NCBI RefSeq assembly: GCF_949987515.2
Contig: NC_082696.1
Coordinates: 56,698,947-56,762,946 of the forward strand
Direction of reading: 5' to 3'
DNA length: 64,000 nt
DNA from: Delphinus delphis
Taxonomy: Eukaryota; Chordata; Mammalia; Artiodactyla; Delphinidae
A program made the translations under genes and the position numbers. Positions within the stretch are counted from its first letter, which is position 1. Every line of letters begins with the position of its first letter. Positions 1-11,480 of this stretch are shown here, piece by piece. The notes under the pieces were generated by a model that saw only the letters and a list, made by a program, of their open reading frames with translations, had not been told where the DNA came from and searched no databases.

Positions 1-1122
1 ATGGGATTGATTAGCTTGGTGAAGAGAAAATTTAAAGTAGGATTACAGGTTCCTTCAACTATCTAGAAGTCACTCATGTGAAAAGAGTACTTAACTTTGA
101 TAACTTATTGACATTAGGCAGTACAGATAATTTTTTAAAGTACTTTTAATATCAGAAAGCAACATGTAGTACTTAGTGACCTAATTCTTTTATAGTCTAT
201 ACTTACATGGAAACTTTTATAAAACATTGAAAAACATGAATGTTCAACCTACACAAATGTCATTTTTTTAAAAAAATCAACAATAATCATGATTTTCCTA
301 ATGTCTTTACTGTAAATATGGTTAACCAGCAATCTTTAGAGAAATGACTATATTACTATTTAAAAATTTGTTAAGGGTACACATCCTGAAATATTTAAGA
401 CATCAGAGAAAGTGAATTTTAAAAAAATGTTCATGTTTTTATGCTTTTTGAAGCATGGTGTTTCTTTCAGTAATTGCATTCTAAAAAAGGTGGGAGGTAT
501 CATTGACAAAACCTATTTTTCCCTGAACTGTAGTATATATAATATGTTGGTAAGAAAAATGGCTTAGAAGTTCAAATGTAAGAAAGAATGAGAGATATAG
601 GTCTGACCCTTTCACACACCTTTCAGTTTAGGAAACTGAATACCAGAGGATGGAGTCGATAGGGAACTGAGAGTTCAGCTCAGAACAAGGCACAGAGAAA
701 ACATTCTTATGGACTATATTTGCCAGGGCACATTTCTGACTAATACAAAGTGAAAGAGAGTACCCTGTTTTTGTAAGTAATTAAGTTTTTATTCAAAAGA
801 TTGAAACAAACAGTTCAGACCAGAATGTCAAATAAAGGTCAGGGCAATACATTCTTTCAGAAAGATTAAGTAAAGCATACATGACATGTAATATAGTAGC
901 ACAATAAAATTCTTACCATGTGTTTGTTCTAATTCATAATGCCCAATAAATTAGTGATTTACTTTCCTGTTTTTGTATTTCTTGTTTACCACATAAATTC
1001 ATCTGAGTCCTGATTTTAGTGTCTAGTTTTTCTCTACTTGAGAGAGAGGGGTAGAGATTTCATTCTGCTATTACGAGGTAGGTGCCAACTTCTTTTACAC
1101 AGTGTCAGTGTTAGGGTGATTT
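1..1122. other. Non-coding flank, no gene seen
   Basis: This AT-rich stretch has no open frame above 60 codons and no splice-site pair that extends ASCC3. Around 600-720 there is weak similarity to a MIR-type SINE (a short 'gaaactga' core), too degraded to call. It lies either upstream of ASCC3 or inside a 5'-UTR intron. The sequence alone cannot decide between them because the first non-coding exon was not found. Confidence 0.5.
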
Positions 1123-1137
1123 AAGAATTTCCTCTAC
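1123..1137. repeat. Left target-site duplication of the full-length L1
   Basis: The 15-bp word AAGAATTTCCTCTAC occurs here and again, perfectly, at 8390-8404, directly after the L1 A-tail. This is the footprint of target-primed reverse transcription and fixes both ends of the L1. Confidence 0.95.
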
Positions 1138-3285
1138 ACCGACCTTCAAGATGGCAGAGGAGTAAGACGTGGAGATCACCTTCCTTGCCACAAATACATC
1201 AAAAATACATCAACACGGGGAACAACTCCTACAGAACACCTACTAAATGCTGGCAGAAGACCTCAGACTTCCCAAAAGGCAAGAAACTCCCCATGTACCT
1301 GGGTAGGGCAAAAGAGAAAAGAAAAAACAGAGACAAAAGAATAGGGACGGGACCAGCACATCTGGGAGGGAGCTGTGAAGGAGGAAAAGTTTCCACACAC
1401 TAGGAAGCCCCTTGACTGGCGGAAATGGGGAGTGACAGGGGTGAAGCTTAGGAACCACAGAGGAGAGCGGAGCAACAGGGGTGCAGGGGTCAAAGCGGAG
1501 AGATTCCTGCACAGAAGATCAGTGCTGACCAGCACCCACCAGCCTGAGAGGCTTGTCTGCTCACCCACCGGGGCCGGTGGGGGCTGGGAGCTGAGGCTCA
1601 GGCTTCGGAGGTCAGATCTCAGGGAGAGGACTGGGGTTGGCTGTGTGAACACAACCTGAAGGGGGCTAGTGCACCACAGCTAGCTAGGAGGGAGTCTGGG
1701 AAAAAGTCTGGACCTGCATAAGAGTCAAGAGACCATTGTTTCAGGGTGAGCGAGGAGAGGGGATTCAGAGCACTGCCTAAAGGAGCTCCAGAGATGGGTG
1801 TGAGCCATGGCTATCCGCGTGGGCACCAGAGACGCACATGAAACACTAAGGCTGCTGCTGCAGCCACCAAGAATCCTGTGTGCAAGCGCAGGTCACTATC
1901 CACACCTCCCCTCCTGGGAGCCTGTGCAGCCCACCACTGCCAGGGTCCCGTGATCCAGGGACAACTTCCTCGGGAGAACACACGGCGTGCCCCAGGCTGC
2001 TACAACGTCACACCAGCCTCTGCCGCTGTAGGCTCACCCCACATTCCATACCCCTCCCTCCTCCCGGCCTGAGTGAGCCAGAGCCCCGGAGTCAGCCGCT
2101 CCTTTAACCCCCGCCTGTCTGGGTGAAGAACAGAAGCCAGAGGACAACCTACATGCAGACATGGGGCCAAATCCAAACCTGAACCCCAGGAGCTATGTGA
2201 ACAAAGAAGAGAAAAGGGAAATCTGTGCAGCCCCAGGAGCAACGGATTAAATCTCCACAATCAACTTGATGTACCCTGCACCTGTGGAATACCTCAATAG
2301 ACAGTGAATCATCCCAAAACTGATGCGGTGGACTTTCAGAGCAACTGTAGACTTGGGTTTGCTTTCTGTGTCTAATTTGTTTCTAGTTTTATGTTTGTCT
2401 TAGTTGACTATTTAGAGCTAATTGTCATTGGTGGATTTGTTTATTGATTTGGTTGCTCTCTTCCTCTTATATGTGTATATATATATATATATTTTTTCCT
2501 TTTTCTCTTTTTGTGAGTGTGTATGTGTGTGCTTCTTTGTGTGAGTTTATCTGTATAGGTTTGCTTTTACCATTTGTCCTAGGGCTCTGTCTGTTGTTTT
2601 TTTTAGTATAGTTTTTAGTGCTTGTTATCATTGGTGGGTTTGTTTCTTGGTTTGGTTGCTCTCTTCTTTTTTTTAATTAATTACTTTATTATTTTATTTT
2701 AATAATATATTTTTTAATTTTAAAAACTTTATTTTTAAAAAATTTTTTCTTTCTCTCTTCTTTTTCTTTTCTCACTCTTCTTCTGAGCTGTGTGGCTGAC
2801 AGGATCTTGGTGCTCTGGCTGGGTGTCAGCCCTGAGCCTCTGAGGTGGGAGAGCTGAGTTCAGGACATTGGTCCACCAGACACCTCCCGGCCCCTCATAA
2901 TATCAGTCAGCGAGAGCTCTTCCAGAGATATCCCTCACAACGCTAGGACGCAGCTCCACTCAGTGACCAACAAGCTGCAGTGCTGAACACCCCATTGCAA
3001 ACAACTAGCAAGACAGGAACACAACACCACCCATTAGCAGAGAGGTTGCCTAAAATCATAGTACGGTCACAGACACCCCAAAACACATCACCAGACGCGG
3101 CACTGCCCACCAGAAAGGCAAGATCCAGCCTCATCCACCAGAACACAGGCACCAGTCCCCTCCACCAGGAAGCCTACACAACCCACTTAACCAACCTTAC
3201 CCACTGGGGACAGATACCAAAAACAATAGGAACTACGAACCTACAGCCTGTGAAAAGGAGACCCCAAACACAGTAAGTTAACCAA
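1138..3285 (+). promoter_or_regulatory. L1 5' UTR with presumed internal promoter
   Basis: About 2.1 kb precede the ORF1 start. The first 1.2 kb are GC-richer than the surrounding DNA. They are followed by a T-rich and TA-repeat part (about 2330-2800) and then a C/A-rich part (about 2940-3280) with an open but uncharacterised frame at 2980-3276. L1 5' UTRs carry an internal RNA polymerase II promoter. That function is inferred from family knowledge; no specific core element was identified. Open frames of 94 codons (+, 1375-1659) and 129 codons (-, 1263-1652) overlap in the GC-rich part. Confidence 0.7.
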
Positions 3286-4174
3286 ATGGGAACACAGAGA
3301 AATACACAGCAGATGAAGGAGCAAGGTAAAAACCCACCAGACCAAACAAATGAAGAGGAAATAGGCAGTCTACCTGAAAAAGAATTCAGAGTAATGATAG
3401 TAAAGATGATCCCAAATCTCAAAAGTAGAATGGAGAAAATACAAGAAACGTTAACAAGGACCTAGAAGAACTAAAGAGCAAGCAAACAATGATGAAAAAC
3501 ACATAAAATGAAATTAAAAATTCTCTAGAAGGAATCAATAGCAGAGTAATGGAGACAGAAGAACGGATAAGTGACCTGGAAGATAAAATAGTGGAAATAA
3601 CTACTGCAGAGCAGAATAAAGAAAAAGGAATGAAAAAAATTGAGGACAGTCTCAGAGACCTCTGGGACAACATTAAATGCACCAGCATTTGAATTATACG
3701 GGTCCCAGAAGAAGAAGTTAAAAAGAAAGGGACTGAGAAAATATTTGAAGAGATTATAGTTGAAAACTTCCCTAATATGGGAAAGGAAATAGTCAAGTCC
3801 AGGAAGTGCAGAGAGTCCCATACAGGATAAATCCAAGGAGAAACACGCCAAGACACATATTAATCAAACTGTCAAAAATTAAATACAAAGAAAAAATATT
3901 AAAAGCAGCAAGGGAGAAACAACAAATAGCATACAAGGGAATCCCCATAAGGTTAACAGCTGCTCTTTTAGCAGAAACTCTGCAAGCCAGAAGGGAGTGG
4001 CAGGACATATTTAAAGTGATGAAAGGGAAAAACCTACAACCAAGATTACTCTACCCAGCAAGGATCTCATTCAGATTCGATGGAGAAATTAAAACCTTTA
4101 AAGACAAGCAAAAGCTAAGAGAATTCAGCACCACCAAACCAGCTTTACAACAAATGCTAAAGGAACTTCTCTAG
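3286..4174 (+). pseudogene. L1 ORF1 relic (ORF1p-like RNA-binding protein)
   Basis: The frame opens at the ATG at 3286 with the typical polar, glutamine- and glutamate-rich L1 ORF1p N-terminus. It hits a stop near 3464 after the first part of the coiled-coil region and continues in other frames. The last 122 codons (3806-4174) are open and contain the conserved ORF1p C-terminal region, with 'PRLLYPARISF' and a 'TKPALQQMLKELL' end just before the TAG. Intact L1 ORF1p is a trimeric nucleic-acid chaperone that coats L1 RNA in the cytoplasm. At about 296 codons the relic is close to the usual ORF1p length, but it is broken by at least one stop and a frame change. Confidence 0.85.
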
Positions 4175-4232
4175 GCAGGAAACACAAGAGAAGGAAAAGA
4201 CCTACAATAACAAACCCAAAACAATTAACAAA

Positions 4233-7200
4233 ATGTTAATAGGGACATACATATCGCTAATTACCTTAAATGTAAATGGATTAAATCCTCCAACCAAAAG
4301 ACATAGACTGGCTGAATGGATACAAAAACAAGGCCTGTATATATGCTGTTTACAAGAGACGCACTTCAGACCCAGGGACACATACAGACTGAAAGTGAGG
4401 GGATGGAAAAAGGTATTCCATGCAAATAGAAATGAAAAGAAAGCTGGAGTAGCAATTTTCATATCAGACAAAATAGACTTTAAAATAAAGACTATTACAA
4501 GAGACAAAGAAGGACAGTGCCTAATGACCAAGGGATCGATCCAAGAAGAAGATATAACAATTGTAAATATTTATGCACCCAACATAGGAGCACCTCAGTA
4601 CATAAGGCAAATGCTAACAGCCATAAACGGGGAAATTGACAGTAACACAATAATAGTAGAGGACTTTAACACCACACTTTCACCAGTGGACAGATCATCC
4701 AAAATGAAAGTAAATGAAGAAACACAAGCTTTAAATGACATATTAAACAAGATGGACTTAATTGATATGTATAGGACATTCCATCCAAGACAACAGAATG
4801 TACTTCTCAAGTGCTCATGGGACATTTGCCAGGGTAGATCATATCTTGGGTCACAAACCAAGGCTTGTAAATTTAAGAAAATTCAAATCATATCAAGTTT
4901 CTTTTCCAACCATAATGCCTTAAGATTAGATATCAGTTACAGGAAAAAAAACTATAAAAAATACAAACACATGGAAGCTAAAAAATACACTACTAAATAA
5001 CCAAGAGTTCACTGAAGAAATCAAAGAGGAAATCAAAAAGTAACTAGAAACAAATGACAATAAAAACACGACGACCCAAAACCTATGGGATGCAGCAAAA
5101 GCACTTCTACAAGGGAAGTTTATAGCAATACAATCCTACCTTAAGAAACAAGAAACATCTCAAGTAAACAACCTAACATTACACCTAAAGCAATTAGAGA
5201 AAGAAGAACCAAAAAAAAACCCCAAAGTTAGCAGGAGGAAAGAAATCATAAGGATCAGATCAAAATTAATGAAAAAGAAGAAAACAGTAGCAAATATCAG
5301 TAAAACTAAAAGCTGGTTCTTTGGGAAGATAAGCAAAATTGATAAACCATTAGCCAGACTTATCAAGAAAAAAAGGGAGAAGACTCAAATCAGAATTAGA
5401 AATGAAAAGGAACAACTGACACTGCAGAAATACAAAGGATCATGAGAGATTACTACAAGCAACTCTATGCCAATAAAATGGACAACTTGAAAGAAATGGA
5501 CAAATTCTTAGAAAAGCACAACCTTCCGAGACTGAACCAGGAAGAAATATAAAATAAAAACAGACCAATCACAAGCACAGAAATTGAAACTGTGATTAAA
5601 AGTCTTCCAACAGACAAAAGCCCAGGACCAGATGGCTTCACAGGCGAATTCTATCAAACGTTTAGAGAAGAGCTAACACCTATCCTTCTCAAACTCTTCC
5701 AAAATATAGCAGAGGGAGGAACACTCCCAAACTCATTCTACGAGGCCACCATTACCCTGATACCAAAACTAGACAAAGATGTCACAAAAAAAGAAAACTA
5801 CAGGCCAATATCACTGATGAACATAGATACAAAAATCCTCAACAAAATACTAGCAAACAGAATCCAACAGCCTATTAAAAGGATCATACAGCATGATCAA
5901 GTGGGGTTTATTCCAGGAATGCAAGGATTCTTCAATATATGCAAATCAATCAATGTGATAAACCATATTAACAAATTGAAGGAGAAAAACCATATGATCA
6001 TCTCAGTAGATGCAGAAAAAGCTTTCAACAAAATTCAATACACATTTATGATAAAAACCCTCCAGAAAGTAGGAATAAAGGAACTTACCTCAACATAATA
6101 AAGGCCATATGTGACAAACCCACAGCCAACATCCTTCTCAGTGGTGAAAAACTGACACCATTTCCACTAAGATCAGACCAAGACAGGGTTGCCCACTCTC
6201 ACCAGTATTATTCAACATTGTTTTGGAAGTTTTAGCCACAGCAGTCAGAGATGAAAAAGAAATAAAAGAAATCCAAATTGGCAAAGAAGAAATAAAACTG
6301 TCACTGTTTGCGGATTACATGATACTATACATAGAGAATCCTAAAGGTGCTACCAGAAAACTACTAGAGCTAATCAATGAATTTGGTAAAGTAGCAGGAT
6401 ACAGAAGTAATGCACAGAAAACAGTTGCATTCCCATATACTAATGATAAAAAATCTGAAAGAGAAATTAAGGAAACACTCCCATTTACCATTGCAACAAA
6501 AAGAATAAAATGCCTAGGAATAAATCTACCTAAAGAGACAAAAGATCTGTATGCAGAAAAGTATAAGACACTGATGAGATAAATTAAAGACGATACAAAG
6601 AGATGGAGAGATATACCATGGTCTTGGATTGGAAGAATCAACATTGTGAAAATGACTGTACTACCCAAAGCAATTGACAGATTCATTGCAATCTCTATCA
6701 AACTACCAATGGCGGTTTTCACAGAAGTAGAAAAAAAAATTTCACAATTTGTATGGAGATACAAAAGACCCCCAATAGCCAAAGCAACCTTGAGAAAGAA
6801 AAACAGAGCTGGAGGAATCAGGCTCCCTGACTTCAGACTATACTACAAAGGTATGGTAATCAAGACAGTATGGTACTGGCACAAAAACAGAAATATAAAT
6901 CAATGGAACAGGGTAGAAAGCCCAGAGATAAACCCGTGCACCTATGGTTACCTCATCTTTGATAAAGGAGTCAAGTATAAACAGTGGAGAAAAGAGAGTC
7001 TCTTTAATAAGCTGTGCTGGGAAAACTGGACAGCTACATGTAAAAGAATGAAATTAGTACACTCCCTAACACCATACACAAAAATAAACTCAAAATGGAT
7101 TAAAGACCTAAATGTAAGGCCAGGCACTATAAAACTCTTAGAGGAAAACATAGGCAGAATACTCATGACATAAACCATAGCAAGATCCTTTTTCACCCAC

Positions 7201-8032
7201 CTCCTAGAGAGAGGGAAATAAAAACAAAAATAAACAAATGGAACCTAATGAAATTTAAAAGCTTTTGCACAACAAAGGAAACCTTAAACAAGATGAAAAG
7301 ACAACCCTCAGAATGGGAGAAAATATTTGCAAATGAAGCAACTGACAAAGGATTAATCTCCAAAATATACAAGCAGTTCATGCAGCTCAATATCAAAAAA
7401 AAAAACAAAACAATCCAAAAATGGGCAGAAGACTGAATAGACATTTCTCCAAAGAAGATATACAGATTGCCATCAAACATATGAAAGGATACTCAACATC
7501 ACTAATCATTAGAGAAATGCAAATCAAAACTACAATGAGATATCACCTCACACTGGTCAGAATGGCCAACTTCAAAAAGTCTACAAAGAATAAATGCTGG
7601 ACAGAGTGTGGAGAAAAGGAAACCCTCTCGCACAGTTGGTGGGAATGTAAATTGATGCAGCCACTAGGGAGAACAGTATGGAGGTTCCTTAAAAAACTAA
7701 AAATAGAACTACCATACGACCCAGCAATCCCAGTACTGGGCATATACCCTGAGAAAACCATAATTCAAAAAGAGTCATGTACCACAATGTTCATTGCAGC
7801 ACTATTTACAATAGCCAGGACATGGAAGCCACCTAAGTGTCCATCAAGTGATGAATGGATAAAGAAGATGTGGCACATATATACAATGGAATATTACTCA
7901 GCCATAAATAGAAATGAAATTGAGTTATTTGTAGTGAGGTGGATGAACCTAGAGTCTGTCATACAGAGTGAAGTAAGTCAGACAGAGAAAAATAAATACT
8001 GTAGGCTAATACATATATATATAGAATCATAA
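4233..8032 (+). pseudogene. L1 ORF2 relic (endonuclease / reverse transcriptase)
   Basis: ORF2 opens at 4233 with the 'ITLNVNGLN' endonuclease start and retains the 'LQETH' glutamate motif. The usual GDFN motif reads EDFN, and the SDH-type catalytic pair reads N-H near 4908-4913, so the endonuclease is impaired. The frame closes at 5000 after an apparent A-run frameshift. Reverse transcriptase pieces follow at 5592-6098 ('DKSPGPDGF', motif A 'SVDAEKAF' at 6003-6026), 6223-6582 and 6646-7173, and the C-terminal region at 7248-8032. The motif C core at 6307-6321 reads FADYM instead of FADDM, losing one catalytic aspartate. At least four frame changes separate the pieces. Family identity is certain and activity can be excluded. 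Confidence 0.93.
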
Positions 8033-8389
8033 AAAAAAAAAGTAGTTCTGAAGAACCTAGGGTCAGGACAGGAATAAAGACACAGAGAATGGACTTGAGG
8101 ACATGGGGAGGGGGAAGGTAAACTGGGTTGAAATGAGAGAGTAGCACTGACATATATACACTATCAAATGTAAAATAGATAGCTAGTGGGAAGCAGCCAC
8201 ATAGTACAGGGAGATCATCTCGGTGCTTTGTGACCACCTAGAGGGGTGGGATAGGGAGTGTGGGAGGGAGTCGCAACAGGGAGGGCATGTGGGGATATAT
8301 GTATATGTATAGCTGATTCAGTTTCTTATACTGCAGAAACTAACAGCATTGTAAAGCTATTATACTCCAATAAAGATGTTAAAAAAAAA
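8033..8389 (+). other. L1 3' UTR, poly(A) signal and A-tail
   Basis: The region after the ORF2 stop contains a purine-rich stretch (about 8098-8120), the common L1 3'-end phrase around 'acagggagatcat', an AATAAA signal at 8369-8374 and a run of A at 8381-8391. The A-tail merges into the right target-site duplication. Confidence 0.9.
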
Positions 8390-8404
8390 AAGAATTTCCT
8401 CTAC
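8390..8404. repeat. Right target-site duplication of the full-length L1
   Basis: Perfect 15-bp copy of 1123-1137, placed directly after the A-tail. Confidence 0.95.
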
Positions 8405-10035
8405 TATGCATAAAACAGTGAGTAAAGATCAAAGCCATCATATCCTTTGATAAATACTTTTTTGGATTTGGAGTATATAATCCTAGTTGTTTGAGTATAA
8501 AAACTTGCATCAGATTTCTAAAAGATCACCAGAGCTCATATTCGGGAATGTAGTGGTGTTCTGTATAATTGTGGTACAGAGGAACAAGTAAGTGTACAAA
8601 GTCATGATAATTATTTCTCTAAACAGCTAAGGCTTGCTCCAGAGCATCACTTGAGCTTTGGTTTGGTGTATGAGGGTACCTCCTGAGAGGTTTCAATTCA
8701 AATTAATCTTTTCAGGGCTTATTAGGGGACAGGCACAAATTCCTTGGGTCTGTCTTTAAGAGGCCCATAGATTGGGATGGAATGAGAATGTTGCCTTTGT
8801 CAGCTAATCTGGCCCCAGACCTTTTTCACTGGAATGGAAATATGTGCTGCCTCGTATGTTGTGGGTCTCCTCCATGTGTTCTCTACAATATTGTGTGCTG
8901 GTTTGTTCCTTGTGGGATGTTCTTTCTTACTATTCTTGTTCTCATCTGTGCTGATACGTTATTCTAGCCTCTTATTTTCGCAAGAACATTTAAAAGAAAA
9001 CTTTTCTTATCCTTTGTTAAAATTAATATAACCATGGGGGTCTTCTGTAGACTCTGGTTTATAGTTATGAGCCTGGCTAGGTTTTCTCCCCCACCTTTGG
9101 ATGGGAAACCTGGAGTTGATATAAGTAAGTAATTGGAGGGAAAAGTTAGAGAACAACAATCTCATTTAGATAAATTTTATTCTTAACAAGCCATTATAGA
9201 TTTTGATTTATACAAAAAGTATATATGTATATACTTAATCATCTTTCCCTTTCTTTCTCTGTTCTCCATGCTCTGAGTGTGTTTTCTAATTTGACTGGAA
9301 ACTATTCAAGAGCAGTTGCTTCATGCTTAAGAATGAGTTAGGATCTAAAGTGAACTTGTTGGCTGGAAACTATAAATAGTTAAAATTTCCCTTGAAAATT
9401 CTTTAGGAGGACACCAGGTTGTCACAACATACTGTCTCTCAATATGTTGTATGCAGCCACGTTTTTCCTCCAAACTTGGAACATATCACAGTTTCTGAGG
9501 GTGCACCAGATGAAAAAGTTGGCTTGTGTTTAATGGCCATGTTGTATATTTTTTTAAAAGGGAGCTTAGTTTTAAACATTGGAGTCATGCAGTGCAGCAA
9601 GATTCTCAGTTTGTTATGCATGTAGTGATCGAAACAGATTAAGAGAGCATCATATTCTTGTTGCTCACCCCCATTCACTCTAGAGCATGTATTGAGTACA
9701 TGAAATAGTGGGCAGAATCTCTAATATTACTGTTTATGTCTGTCTATGCCTTATATTTGGCCTCTTATGTTTGATTGATTCAAATAATTAAATGCACCTG
9801 TAATGTGATTCCACTATATTAACCAGTTGGTGGCAATAAAGTACAATAAAAGTAAGGAATACAAGTTCAATACGATTAAGTTAAAATTTTCTATAGGATT
9901 TACTATGAAAAAAACCACCCCATTTTGAAATGACATAATAGAGGATTATATATATAATGTTTTACATATATTAAGGCTATTAAGGCTGATGTTTTCTGAA
10001 TTCTGATCTAAACAGTGTAAACTATATCACAACTT
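8405..10035. other. Non-coding DNA, no gene seen
   Basis: AT-rich DNA with only short open frames (61-79 codons) that overlap one another on both strands and have no recognisable protein character. Ancient repeats may be present, but none is clear enough to name. Confidence 0.5.
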
Positions 10036-10048
10036 GATTTTTTAAACT

Positions 10049-10374
10049 TTTTAAAAATAAATTTACTTTATTTATTTTTGGCTGTGTTGGGTCTTCGTTG
10101 CTGCACGTGGGCTTTCTCTAGTTGTGGCGAGCGGGGGCCACTCTTCCTTGCGGTGCACAGGCTTCTCATTGTGGTGGCTTCTCTTGTTGCGGAGCACGGG
10201 CTGTAGGCGTGTGGGCTTCAGTAGTTGTGGCGAGTGGACTCTAGAGTGCAGGCTCAGTAGTTGTGGCGCACGGGCTTAGTTGCTCCGTGGCATATGGCAT
10301 CTTCCCGGACCAGGGCTCGAACCTGTGTCGCCTGCACTGGCAGGCAGATTCCCAACCAGTGAAGCCCACGGCTC
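10049..10374 (-). mobile_element. Long CHR-type tRNA-derived SINE
   Basis: The reverse-complement head carries a tRNA-like B box (read as 'gctcgaacc' on +, near 10316), and the body matches the other long copies in this window at 12.2, 43.4 and 52.0 kb. The AT-rich tail lies on the left. A 13-bp duplication GATTTTTTAAACT flanks it at 10036-10048 and 10375-10387. Confidence 0.9.
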
Positions 10375-10465
10375 GATTTTTTAAACTGGTGAATTAAAAT
10401 ATAAATATTTTAGCTTACTTTTTTTAACGATATGGTTTGTGGGCATATAATTTTATTTTAAGTAT

Positions 10466-10473
<8 letters not shown>

Positions 10474-10498
<25 letters not shown>

Positions 10499-10688
10499 GG
10501 TACGTGGGCCTCTCACTGTTGTGGCCTCTCCCGTTTCGGAGCACAGGCTCCGGACGCGCAGGCTCAGCGGCCATGGCTCACGGGCCCAGCCGCTCCGCAG
10601 CATGTGGGATCTTCCCAGACCGGGGCATGAACCCGCGTCCCCTGCATTGGCAGGCGGACTCTCAACCACTGCGCCACCAGGGAAGCCC
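10474..10688 (-). mobile_element. Short CHR-type (CHR-2-like) SINE
   Basis: The body runs from 'ggtacgtgggcc' to 'ccaccagggaagccc', with a T-run (the A-tail in reverse) of about 28 on the left. The 14-bp duplication AAGTATTGAAATTT flanks it at 10460-10473 and near 10691-10704. Low divergence from the other short copies suggests a fairly recent, cetacean-lineage insertion. Overlapping open frames here are chance SINE frames. Confidence 0.92.
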
Positions 10689-10705
10689 AAAAGTATTGAA
10701 ATTTT

Positions 10706-11480
10706 AAATTCTAATTTTTACTCCATTCATAGGCCACTCCACATTCATAGGCCACAGGTCTTTGCAGTGTTTTTATTCCTTACCTACATTATATCCCTTT
10801 TACTTTTTCTTTTTTCTTCCTAATAATTACCTGGTATCCATGATCACCAACAAGTAATTGCTTGGCTTTCTACTCATTAAGAAATATGGTTTGTCTCTTC
10901 TGGAGTTTTTGTTAATTTTTTATAATTAAAAATACTGTAATTATATTTTCCTAAAGTTGCTATCAATCTGTGAGACCCTTTTTAGACTTGAGAAGTACAG
11001 GGTTGGAATATGAAGAATAAATCTTACAATTTTTTATGTGATACTTCAAAATAATGTGTACTAGAATTCTAACTTACTCATTATTGGTTAATATCATTTC
11101 ACAAAGGGAAATGCATTACTGTCAAATTTTTATCTTTCCTATTTGAATGTTAAAAAGGGCAGTTAACTTCTTCAAGACAGTTCCTTTTTATCTGTACATA
11201 TATCTAATCACTGTAAAGATTCATTCAGATAACCATAGTGGGGGTTACTTCAGGCCAACAGGAAAATATTGACTTTTAGGGTTTCAGTCTTTTAGCAATT
11301 GTATTTGTTCAGAGGGATCTTTTTATTTGTGCATTTGTCATTTAGTAGGCCACGCTAAATGTGGAATAGAAATTACTGTGGTAACAATTGCTTTGCAGGC
11401 CAGTTTATCTTGATGAGCATTCACTGTATCTTATATATCAGAAATTTTAACCATAAACATTATGACATTGTATCTTTAAG
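10706..11480. other. Non-coding DNA, no gene seen
   Basis: AT-rich sequence without open frames or repeats that I can assign. Confidence 0.45.

Larger units (their letters stand above)
1138..8389 (+). mobile_element. Full-length LINE-1 (L1), inactive
   Basis: A complete L1 retrotransposon of about 7.25 kb: a long 5' UTR, an ORF1 relic, an ORF2 relic (endonuclease, reverse transcriptase, C-terminal region), a short 3' UTR with an AATAAA signal at 8369-8374, and an A-tail. It begins with the typical 'aagatggc' L1 5' motif at 1148-1155. A perfect 15-bp target-site duplication (1123-1137 and 8390-8404) flanks it, so it is a single uninterrupted insertion that was never 5'-truncated. Both ORFs carry stops and frameshifts and several catalytic residues are changed, so it cannot mobilise itself. 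It lies in the same orientation as ASCC3, upstream of the coding exons. Confidence 0.95.

Noticed and set aside
2980..3276. 98-codon frame before L1 ORF1, considered as an extra L1 protein
   Set aside because: A C/A-rich 5'-UTR stretch with low stop frequency. No conserved protein features seen.
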